Of a DNA stretch of 64,000 nucleotides, positions 11,501 to 22,628 are shown piece after piece. Under the pieces are notes generated by a model. It saw only the letters and a list, made by a program, of their open reading frames with translations, had not been told where the DNA came from and searched no databases. Each line of letters begins with the position of its first letter. Position 1 is the stretch's first letter. Source of the stretch: Apostichopus japonicus (Eukaryota > Echinodermata > Holothuroidea > Aspidochirotida > Stichopodidae); assembly GCF_037975245.1 (NCBI RefSeq), contig NC_092563.1:2197001-2261000 (forward strand), read 5' to 3'. The translations under genes and the position numbers were made by a program.

Positions 11501-14075
11501 GTCCATCCCGAACCATTCACACACTCATAAATCACCTTGATATCACCAGCCGTCCAAATTGCTCTTATCACATCCAGGTCTTTGAAGTATGAAGATTAAC
11601 ATTTCAAATTTAGAAACATCGTTATTTACCACTGTTCTCCCTCACACAGTGTAAGTATTGCCTTTCCTACACCTTAGTTACCAACAAGACTACATGACTA
11701 GCAAAAATATCATTTTTCAGGAGTTATTTTCAACAATGAAATATCAATCATGTTTTGCCTCATTGTTGCCTTTCTTCTAAAGATCTTTATCATTTTGTGA
11801 TATTTTAGGATATCTGTTGCAAAAAAAAACAAAATTTGTGACAAAACTAATCTTGAAAAAAATCTCTCATCACACAAAAACATTCTGCCCTTTCCTTAAT
11901 TAACACATTCCCTAAACAGTAAGCTCAATATGTAGAACACAATTGGTTTGCTCAAAGTAGGGACAAATCGCTACTTTCGTTTTGAGGGCAAACATGGAAG
12001 TGTGGTTCTTGCTTGTGATTGGTTGATATAAATGTAGAATTTTTCTCCCCACATTTCTTTTAAAATTAAGACATTTCTCTCAGAAAACATTGTTCCCTTC
12101 AGCATCTATCTGAAAGGTTTACACAATACACTTCCCATAACACAAATAATCATGCAAGTTGGGTAACATATATGAGGCCAAACCCTTCACCAATGCAGTT
12201 CATATATAAAAGCATGTGAAAAATTAAATATAAACAAAACAGAAAGATTTTTGGAATAAAAATGTTGAAAACAGAAAATTAAAACAAATTAAAAACTAAC
12301 AGGCAGGAAGTCTTTCATGTCTAATCCAATAGGTTTGTTTCTGTCGGAAGGAATCAAGGTCTGTGGAGATTTAGGTGAAGGTGGAATGTGCTAAAAAGGG
12401 ACGAAAATGAAAAACAAGAGACGATAGAAAAAGAGTTAATTTACAAAAACGCAGGATAAACCATGGATTATAACGTCATGCAACATGTATGTTACATGAC
12501 AAGAAAGCTTATGTAACACATTCGAGTGTGCAAAATTGTTATAGATTTTTTCATCATTAAATGCAGCATTTCCAGAGTTTTAATTGATTCCAAGCTTTTA
12601 CTCGGCATTGCAGAAAAATAATAAAAACAACAACCACCACCATTAAAATATAATACCGCATTAAGCATGCCCCATCACCTTGTGAAATAATGCATTGTGA
12701 GATATAGGTGACAAAAAATAAAAAATATAGTAAGCTGGAGTGAAAGACAATAACAAATAATGTAGACTTTATGCATGAAAAATGAATCAAGGTTACCAGG
12801 GCAACAGGAATAGGTTACAAAATTTTCACCACCCCAGAAGCAGGCATGACAACAAGCTAACCAAGCGGTACTTTACTGCAATAATAATTATTGAAATGGG
12901 ATTGCCCTATAAGAACCAAAAGTTCATAAACAAGATTATTACCTAATTTTTATCAGATTATGAAACTGGTTCATGAGCATATAATTAGTGAGAAAACAAA
13001 GCCATAGCACCCCATGCTAACAGTCAAGACCTCCTGTGTGGAGCAGAGGCCAACGACTCGATATAACACTTCACACTATAACCAAACTTTTGGGCTTCAT
13101 ATCCTAAATGTCTACTGGTTGCCTGTGGGGCAACTTGGATTTGGTTTGGTTACAGCTGTCCCAACAGTGTTAATGGACAGTGGAAGGTATGACTGAATGT
13201 TTTTTATTAACGGTAAAATGAGGGCTGTCCTGCGGAATAACCTCAGTGATCATTATAGATTGTCCCACATGAAGCATTTTCCATCAGACTTTACACTTCC
13301 AGACAATTGTTACACTATTAGCCCCAGGGGCTACATGCAGGTTTGAAATTTCCACACAGAATAGATATGTTGTGTGCATTTATGATCATATTTTTCCAAT
13401 GACAGTGATGTAGGACTGTCGGTTCCTCATCAGGGTGTGTGTTAACACTGGTACCCCAACAGGCACTCAGGTAGAATATCGGAGGACCCCATATGAATTT
13501 GGTATCCTAAGATTTCAATCTTTTACCTGGACATCATGTTGATGTGGCAGGGCAGCCTCGGGTTGGGGCGGTTTCACTGGTACTGATTCCTGAGGGGTGG
13601 AGGGTTCTTTCTTAGGCACGGGGGCTTCTTTAGGTCCGGCGGCTTTGTCCTCTAACGGGGCTGGGAATGGTGTGGAAGGTTTCTCTGGAGGTTGACCTGT
13701 AACGGCAGAAACAATCAAGAGAGGTGTTGCTTAACAAAACGCTGCATAAATAAGCAGTTTACAAATAAATGAAATTGATGGAAAAACAAAAATGCTGTAA
13801 TACCTGTCAAGTTTGCCCTCTCAATATTATCAGCCCTTTTGCTTTCTAAACATATATATATATACATACATACATACATACATACATACATACATACATA
13901 CATACATACATACATACATACATACATACATACATACACACATACATACATACATACATAAATACATACATACATACATACATACATACATACATACATA
14001 CATACATACATACATACATACATACATACATACATACATACACACATACATACATACATACACACATACACACAC

Positions 14076-14106
<31 letters not shown>

Positions 14107-17100
14107 AACTAAGCTGTCATTAGCTAATGGTAAATAATATTTTAGAATCTTTAGTGAACTTCTGGCCATTGTTCTTCAACAGCTGATTTGGAAGTGACAT
14201 TTTCACACTTGAAAAGAGAAATGTTTCCTTTTCCAAATGAAAGAAAAAACCCCATTGTTCCCAGACTTGGCATCTTCCCATACAACTCAAATAAAGACAA
14301 GATTAATATGTCTCTCAATCAACTAATTTGGAGGGAACTATTTCCAGTGAAGTAATCACAACAAGGAGCAAGAAAATAAAGAAGATCAAAGATTAAAACG
14401 ACACAATCTGCATTCCTTATTAAAGTTCTGTTAAGTGACGGCATTGTGGTCGTTTATCATTTACATTTTAGATAACGGTAACTACACTGATTAACAGAGC
14501 AGAATTGCATCGGTGGGTTGCCAATTTCCCTATCATCTATAATTTCTTCATAAATACATTTGACTGGGCACCCTATCTCCATCCCCCCCCTCCCTGTCAC
14601 AAAGTCAGTGTACACAAAAAGTGATTGTATAAAAATAATAAATGATAATATACCACATTTTTATATAGCACTTTATATCAGCAATAGGTCTCAAAGCGCT
14701 CTACAGACGTTATATTACACCTGGTCAATGATAACCTGTCCCAGAGACAATCCCTCCAGTTAAACGCTGCGCCCAATGACAAGTTACCTCACAGGTAACC
14801 ATTTAACCCCAGAGAGGAGAGAGGCAATTGAGATAAAGTATCTTGCCCAAGGACACAACGTAATGAACTAGGCAGGAATGGAACCAGCAATCCTTGGAGT
14901 CCTTGGAGTCCGACACCCTAGCCAATCGTCCACCACGCTCTCACAAACCAATTACTTGATCTGTATTTAGAAGTGCCACTGTTGCAAATTCAACTAAGAA
15001 GCTGCAGCATAAATAGTGTTAAAGAAATGCCAGTTATGTGACTCAGTGTACAGTAACGTATATCAAGCACTAACTCACCTAGTTTATGTTTAGGCTGAAA
15101 TATTTCCTCGTATTTGACAGGATCTCTAATCTCCGCTGACGAGTTCAGGTCTTCCCTCTCGTCATCTTCCGTCGGGGACTGCCTCTGGGGCTCGGACTTC
15201 ACCTCGGGTCTGAAGAAAAATGACATCTCAAAGTCACACAGGGACGCAAAACAGTTGAATCGTTCATTTGTTAACTTTACTTCAGGATAAGAAAATATTT
15301 CATAGAAGAAGCAATCATTTAGGAAGAAACTAGCAAGAAAGATGAGACAGAGTGGAGCCAGAGACGTAAAGACATGAGGTCAAGGCGTATTACGTTGTGT
15401 CTTGTGATGTAGTTGCATCACATACAGTAAGAGACATGCATATTAGGAATGCCACAAAGAACAGTAAAACATAAAACTGTGACCATCAGCCACAGTACTG
15501 CATGTTTTACAACGATTCTGTCTGAAATCACTGAAAACAATCAACAACAAAAGTAAGACAAAGTATCCATCTCTGTATTAGCCATCTGGTCACAAAGATA
15601 AGAACGTTCAAAAAGAAGAACTGTAAACTAAGGTTTAAAGTAAATTTCAAGAGTCAAGTTACTATAAGAGGTTTGTGTTGTCTTCCCCACAGAGTAAGTA
15701 CAGTGAAGTGTATTGTTACGACCCCATAAAGTCAGTACTGTGCGTCAAGTCAGATGAATGACTGGATATGACTCAATACCAGCATACCATGAAGTTACTC
15801 ATTACAACCCCATAGAGTCAGTACAGTGCATGGAGTCAGATGAATGACTGGATATGACTCGATACCAGCATACAATGAGATACTCGTTACAACCCCATAG
15901 AGTCAGTACAGTGCATCGAGTTAGATGAAAGACTGGATATGACTCAATACCAGCATACAATGAAGTTACTTGTTACAACCCCATAGAGTCAGTACAGTGC
16001 GTTGAGTCAGATGAATGACTGGATATGACTCGATACCAGCATACAATGAAGTTACTCGTTACAACTTACTTTGGCTTTGTTGACGTTGTATGAGGTCTCT
16101 CCCTTCTGAAGCTTCTCCTTGCTGATGCTGCTCTGGGAACTTCATTGAATCCCGGCTCTTCCTTGGTAGGACTCATGTACTGTACATTGTTTTCAGATGT
16201 ATTTATTTTCTGGGAAATTGGTCAGGAGTAAAAAGGGATTCAATATAGACCTACTAAACGAACGTTACCAATGAGATGCTGATGGTAGTCGATGCGATCA
16301 CTTATCAAAACAATTTGCTACGGAAGAATTAAATCCCGAAAATGTTTTCCTAAATGGAGACATAGTTTGTCTGAAAGCGAAATCGCTCTATCAAATGTTC
16401 ACAGCAACACTGTTTTTTTGTTGAGACAAATTCGTACAAATTTGTACAATATGCTTTCCTAGTGAAGAATAATTTGCTAGCAACAATGATGGACATACTC
16501 AGAGTAAGATTTTCAGAGGTCTAATATCCATTTTTGCCATTGATCAGTTTTTCTGCATTTTTCGTAACAGTAACAGTAGTAAATATAGCATCAGGATCTT
16601 TCATATAGAAAATAGGTCTATTTATTGCAATTATGAAATCCATCAACACCCCCCCCCCCCCAAAGAGCAAATAAACTAAGAGTAATAATGGCACTGTAAC
16701 ATACTATAATCTTTGAACTGAAATTTCACTGGGTTTACAAAATTTATGACATTAAATTTTCCTTTTTTGTTATTGTCACAAGTTTGTTTGCTCCTCAGAA
16801 GTACTCTTGAAGCAGAGGTTAACCATTTCCTGTTTAATACTCTAAGCTTTCTAAGCATGATACCTGTCCCTGGTTCCTGTTCTGTTAGGCTGACTGTTAC
16901 TTACGTTAATATCTACGACGTATATAGAAACGTTAGTCTGGTGGCAGGATGCACCGATGAGTTGGGAGTTGGACACCACCATGTCCTCCACCTTCCCCCA
17001 CGACATCGGAAAAGCATCGAAGCACCTGACCGGTTCCCATCCAAAGACATGGAGGTAGTCTGTGCTACCACAGAAAAGGTTGTTGCCCTCGGGATGGAAT

Positions 17101-20100
17101 GTTATAGATCTTGAAAGTTTTTAAAAGAAAATTTACAGAATATTACAATGAGAAAAAAAAGATGAAATCAAATTTTAATGGGAAAAGTTATGGAGACTGC
17201 TGAAAGGAATCAATTTTATCCAGACTGGACAATTTTCAGAATTTTGTTTCTCGGCAAAACGGTACAAGTTTGAAAGACTGGCGTTGGAAAATTTGTTTCT
17301 TTTTAGCTTGCTGTATACCATATATAATTTTTGGAGCATCAGACATCGTAAAAGGTTCTTCCAGGTGATGGAATAGATTATTCACCAGTTACATAGGATT
17401 TGATAGCACGTATTAGATCTCTTCATGTAATATCAGTCATAGTGGCACACAAAACACGAATGTACCACAGTTAAGTTTTGGAAGATATACACTGTCAAGA
17501 TTAAATAAACACAAGGGTTTTCACATTTTTGTTAGGGCCAGAGAGGAACATTGGGGTGGAGCAAAGGGCCATAGAGAACCAAACATCTTGCTTTTATTTA
17601 ACTGGAATAATGTGCAGGCTGGGCCTGTAGGGTGCTAAAGCCTTGACCAATGGCATACTTGATAAGTCCCAGGTGGTAGACAAATTGTTCTTGTGGGTAA
17701 GATTGAAATGGTCTCAGCTGGATGTGGCCCATGGGCCACCTACTGAGAAGACTGATCTAGGGGTTAAGTAAACCTACCGGATGGGGCTTGCCCCCGGTGC
17801 TGTCGAACTGACCATGTTGAAAGTTTCCAGATCCCAAAACTTCACAGTCCTAAGAAAAAGAGAAGCAATACTACTTTTCAAAGCTCCTGGTTTAGTTTTC
17901 TTAGTTTGTTTAAGTCTTAATTTCTTACTTTTCTTGGTTTCTAAGTTTTCTTGTTTACTCTCCCTCTTTGCCGCAATTCCATGGAAAGATTTTGAATGTT
18001 TCATTGACTTTTTGGAATTAAAGTAGCATCTGATAACTTGTTAGCCATAATTTTACCACATGTAAGTATAAGTAACATAACGCATTAAGCAGTCTCAGAT
18101 CATGTCTTGCAGGCTACAGGTATCACCGTCACATTTAGCTTATTAATCTATTGTTTCAGTCATGTGTGTGTCAGTAGCTGATTGGTCAATGCTTATCTTA
18201 CTACCTGATACTGAGGATGATTATCATCCTTTGTTTTACCTCCTTCACTAGCTTTGCTTAATGGCAATTTACAAGATCATTAACCATGTAAGATGATTAC
18301 TGCGATACTGTGATTGACATTTAGGTGTAACCTTAGATCAGAAATGAGCAATTCATGCACCAAAGTCAAGGCAAAAATGCATCCTTAATTTGTCTCTTAT
18401 ATGATATTACTCTAAAAAAGTAACATAAAGAGTACACATTTCCTTAAGTATTTCCATACAGTACTCAGTGACAAAATTTCAAACGAATTGGCCGAGAGGT
18501 CTGGAAGCAGAGAGGACAAAGCCATGTTGCCGTCCAGCATTACAATACCTCAATACTTCGTGAATGTTTTGAGATGGCAAGTGAAGAATGCTGATGCATT
18601 CTGGCAAGAGCTACTACAAGCCGAAGATGGGGTATATGTATACCAATGTAAATCAAAGGGCAAAGCCATCCGAACAAGGTGAAGAAGTTGTGACTTACTT
18701 ATCTTTGCTACCTGACGCCATAAGGAATTCTACAGGATGAAACTCTATTCCGGATATTGCCCCATTGTGACCTTTGAATTCGTGAAGTAACTTTCCCATC
18801 GCCAAATCCCACAGCTGATGATGGAATTAGAACAAAGGTAATTCATCAATAAATAAACTCTCATGAACTGTCTTGTCTGAAGCACTATACGATGATTGGA
18901 TAGCTGTGTAAAGTTTAAGAAACATTAGGACATGGCACTGGGGGCCTGTCAATGAGAGCCCTAGAATTCAAACTGGGCGTCGCCACCCTTTTAAGGATCG
19001 CCAAAAATTTCAGAAGTGAAAAATTGTCCACACTGTGGAAAAAAATGTGGAAAAATTGCAGAATATAACCATTATATAACAAAGAAACCTTCATCATATA
19101 ATTATTTCTGACAGGGAAGGAGAACACCTCCTCCCGGTAGTACTTATGCCCAGGCGATAACGTCAGCCACTGGAGGGTCTCCAAGATGATGAGGGGGGGG
19201 GGGCAAAATTGGGGTCACCAAACAAAACAGTTAATATACCAGGAAACTAGAGGACTGTCTTATTTTATCAGCTGTGGGAAATCTACCACTAATACATAAG
19301 TAATTATTTATTCCCATCTCCTCTAGTGAGACAGATATTATTACTCTCATTCTGATACTTAAAACTCAAACAACTTGATGATTATAATCAAATTGTCCTT
19401 TTGTTTATCAATTATTGACAAATCTGGCAATATGGCTTCATTTACCAAAACAAATGACACAGTGACTCACTTGTTGCAACTATTTGTATTGATGCTGGCA
19501 TCAAGTTGTTTCAATACCTCTGTCTGTCTTTCTAAATACATGTCTTTCTATCATCTCTCTATGCAATCTACAATCTCTCTTTTCATCTAAGAAGTTTACA
19601 AACCGAACAGCAAAAAACATCAGAACAATAAGAAATCATAATCACAATAATACATAATTTTTATATAGTGCCAAACAAACTATGAAATAATTCTCGTAGT
19701 GCTTAACAATATAATAGCAATTATAACATATATGCTTTGGTGAAGAAATACGTTTTGAGTGCCTTTGAATACCTTTATGACACAGTCATCTCCACCTGTC
19801 AGTAACCAGCGTCCATCTGGACTGAACTGGATACACTCTACTGGCCCCGAGTGACCAGTGTAGGTGTAAATACAACCCTTTCTTCTTATATCCCAAAGCT
19901 AGAAAAAAAAGGGGAGAAAACATGAAGAAAGAAATCATAATTCAGTTAACTCTCACTCATTAATATTTAAACTAGTTGCATAAACTGCACCCATTTATTG
20001 TTGTCGCTTTCTTTGACATGTCTATGATTACTATTACTAGGAACTAATTAAGCAGGAGAAGCGTTCTATTCCTTCCCTTGGATCCTCAAGCATGACACAT

Positions 20101-21932
20101 ACCTTGACTTTTGTATCTGATGAACTGGATGCAACAAAGTCACCATACGGGTGGAAATCTAAGCCCTTCACATTGCTCTTGTGTCCTGTCAGTGTCCGCA
20201 CAACTACAAGGAAACAAAGAGAATAAAGAATGCTGGATACCTCAGATTCATGGCCTCACCATCATTAAAACTAGTTACCCACGTAGCGCCCTGTTTACAA
20301 TGGAGTCAGGTGGAACACAAAACTCCCAGTTCAACACGACACCAAGCTCTAATTTAAATGCAATTTTGTTCCGTCTCGGGATGAGATGAGGGTTCAAACC
20401 CAGGGCTTCGAAGCTAAGTTTTTATCAGGTAAACGCTCTCTTAAGCCAAGGAAATCCTCAATCCAATGTGACATCTGTTTTATCCTTACAAAAAGTATAT
20501 GAATGCATGTATTTGTTATGTAGCAGATATGTTATGTAATAGGTAACTAGCAAAACTATATAAAATTTGCTGGTGGTATCTAAGCAAGCTAAAATAATTG
20601 TGTTAAATCATTTTCTGTGTGCCCATTGAATCAGTGATCAGCTATCACACCACACCACGTATAAAACAATAACATCTTGCCTACATGTATATTTCTATCT
20701 CCTCTGTATTCTACAGACAACCACGGACAATTGTTGAAAGGCAACAAACAGGACCGTATATTTCCCTACAATCAAAATAGGATCCCTATGAGTGTGATGC
20801 TCCCAGTGGCTATGTGGATGTTTGATCTAAAGCCATTGTAAATGAGCCCACAGTATAAAAAGTTCAGACATTTTTGAGTGCAGTTTTTAACATTTACAAC
20901 AATGGCACCAGAGTGATGACTTTGACAGAAATTTCTCCAATCTAGCAAATATTAACTGCATGACTTTATTTTATGATGAAAATGATACCACACATTTCCC
21001 CCAACTCCCCCCCCCCCACCCCTCTTTTACCCTTTGACCTTCATTTGGGGAAGTTGTGACTTACTTTTGGCAGCCTCTAAATCCCAGATTTTGAGTGTTC
21101 CTGACTGAGAACCAGCAGCCAGTAGTTCCTCGTCAGAATTGAATCTCACGCATTCCACGGCCGACGTCTGTCCTGAAAAACTCTATATCAACAGCAGGGA
21201 AAAACAGCGGAAGAGGTCAATGTAAAAGTGACCACAGCATTCTACTTTGCAATGACAAGACTCACAGAGAAATAAACAACTACTTTACCAGCTATTTCAA
21301 AGGTGTAAACATATATGCCAAATACAGCCTTCAAACATACCAGAGTCAGCAAGTTTGCCATTCAATCTACAAAGAGAGGCACACTTTGTTCCTTTCGATA
21401 ACAGCTTCTTACCATTATGCAGTTTGGTTTTCCTACAGCCCACATGTTCACCTTCTTGTCTTCACCTCCAGTGACCAACACATGCCCACTTTTGGGTCCA
21501 AGTGCCAAACAGTTAACGTTACTGCTATGGGCTACAAACTCCTCTGAAAAGAACGAAGAACCGAGACGGCATTAGGGAGAATGAAACCCTAATTTTGGCT
21601 ATCAAAAATGGGATGTGTGTAAGTATGTTTTTTTTTTTTTGGTCATGCAAGTGTGCTGTTGCCACAAATTCTCCAAATGCGACTGCTAGAGTAGGCGTAC
21701 CTAGGTGTGCAACTAGTGGTTATATAGAGGCCTTCCGATGCCAAGACGCTCAATGGGAGCAAGATTAGGCTCAAAACTTGGGTGGCTTTGAATTGTATGG
21801 TGAAATACGTGTGTGGACAGACCTTCCAGGATGTGTATAAATAACTGCTCTTTACAAACTTTTGAGGACAGCTGACAAAGAAACAGGAAAGCTCAAGTAC
21901 TTACGAAGCTTCCAGGAACGCTTGGTAGCCAT
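8528..21932 (-). CDS. KATNB1: katanin p80 WD40 repeat-containing subunit B1
   Basis: Seventeen coding exons on the minus strand (5' to 3'): 21932-21905, 21543-21413, 21182-21065, 20203-20103, 19898-19773, 18814-18699, 17849-17778, 17109-16905, 16209-16070, 15209-15079, 13696-13527, 12390-12301, 11377-11210, 10799-10723, 10061-9987, 9103-8990, 8660-8528. All phases match, giving 664 aa plus TAG; the vertebrate protein is about 655 aa. p80 is the regulatory partner of the p60 AAA ATPase and targets microtubule severing to centrosomes and spindle poles. Residues about 10-300 are WD40 repeats, with [16 protein letters not shown] and FWDLETF and GH...D spacing visible. A Pro/Ser/Glu-rich linker (about 300-475) contains the conserved block EEIFQPKHK. 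The con80 domain (about 500-664) includes [32 protein letters not shown] and the final [17 protein letters not shown]. Exon 1 carries only 28 coding bases, starting MATKRSWKL. Confidence 0.97.
11531..11577 (-). pseudogene. 47-bp exact copy of KATNB1 exon 13 end, with splice donor
   Basis: Bases 11531-11577 are identical to 11205-11251, the 3' part of KATNB1 exon 13 with its first five intron bases (GTGAT). The copy lies in the adjacent upstream intron in the same orientation. It would encode [13 protein letters not shown] followed by a GTGATT donor, but no strong acceptor is evident (only 'cttcaaag'). Similarity stops abruptly on both sides. Confidence 0.85.
13849..14104. repeat. (CATA)n microsatellite with CACA interruptions
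   Basis: About 250 bp of nearly pure 'cata' tetranucleotide lies in the KATNB1 intron between exons 10 and 11. It produces long Tyr/Ile/His/Thr or Met/Tyr/Val/Cys open frames on both strands that are not genes. Confidence 0.98.
14628..14945 (-). mobile_element. tRNA-derived SINE
   Basis: Read on the minus strand, the 5' part (from 14945) looks like a tRNA. It has a pol III A-box-like 'ttggctagggtgtc' and a B-box-like 'ggttccattcc', followed by 'cattacgttgtgtccttggg'. The 3' part contains 'gagcgctttgagacc' and 'aagtgctatataaaaatg' and ends in ATT-rich microsatellite. A tRNA-like head plus a 'gcgctttgag...gctatata' tail is typical of SINEs in many marine invertebrates. The exact family is not identified. 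It lies in a KATNB1 intron. Confidence 0.75.
15716..16063. repeat. 86-bp minisatellite, four copies, abutting a splice donor
   Basis: The unit contains 'ttacaaccccatagagtcag' and 'gatgaatgactggatatgac'. Copies restart at 15716, 15802, 15887 and 15973, and a partial fifth restart occurs at 16059. The copies are nearly identical. The array lies in the KATNB1 intron after exon 9, and its end touches the exon 9 donor (plus-strand 16064-16069). Confidence 0.95.
19645..19715 (-). mobile_element. SINE tail fragment
   Basis: On the minus strand 'aagcactacgagaatta' followed by 'ggcactatataaaaatta' matches the layout of the 3' end of the SINE at 14628-14945. No tRNA-like head is present. It lies in a KATNB1 intron. 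Confidence 0.5.
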
Positions 21933-22617
21933 CTTTTTACACCTTAGTTCCTTTCAACGATTTCAGAAAGAGATTGGTATATGGACTTCTTGCCTGTCAG
22001 GACTTGACCTTGTTTATCAAAACTGCTGAGGAGAAAGCATAGCAAATGGTGGTCATTAATAAAATTATTACCGCACTTTAAATTTTCCAAAAACATCAAG
22101 CATAGAAGAGTTGCCAGACATGATGTTTTCAATCATTTTTTACAGTAGAGATCAAATCAGTGGCGAGGTGGTCACCGGGTTGCCCAGTGATCTGAGTTTT
22201 CATCACAGAACTAAAAGTCTAACTCTTTGTTTGAGATTGTCCAAGCCACAATTTATTACGTAAATTAAAAGACTAGTCCAGAGGTTTTTCGTATCTATTG
22301 CAAATATCCCAACAAATGCAAAATGACAATCATGAAATTGCAGGTTAAGAGGAAATTACCTCAACCCCTCCCCTCCCCAAAAATTTGTTTTAAACGGTTT
22401 CAACATGGTTGTTATGGCATGAATTCATGTGCATCCATCTTTATAAATAATCTTGGTGGACCACTGTACCCTTAGAACACTGTAAACATTCTTATTTACC
22501 AAACTTTAAATAGCTCTTTAACTAAGACTCCAAAGAAGATTTTGGCCATTTCAAATTCCTTGCACTGATTAAACGTTATATTGTTTCGATCCAGATTAGA
22601 AACAACATGAAGTCACT
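21933..22617. promoter_or_regulatory. KATNB1 5' flank and presumed promoter
   Basis: KATNB1 begins with ATG at 21932 on the minus strand and has no upstream coding exon, so its 5' UTR and promoter should lie in this stretch. No TATA box at a persuasive position and no CpG-rich segment could be singled out. The interval otherwise appears empty. Confidence 0.35.
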
Positions 22618-22628
22618 CCCTGGTAAAG

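Noticed and set aside
13813-14169. Long overlapping open frames on both strands rich in Tyr/Ile/His/Thr or Met/Tyr/Val/Cys
   Set aside because: They are translations of the CATA microsatellite and have no coding character.
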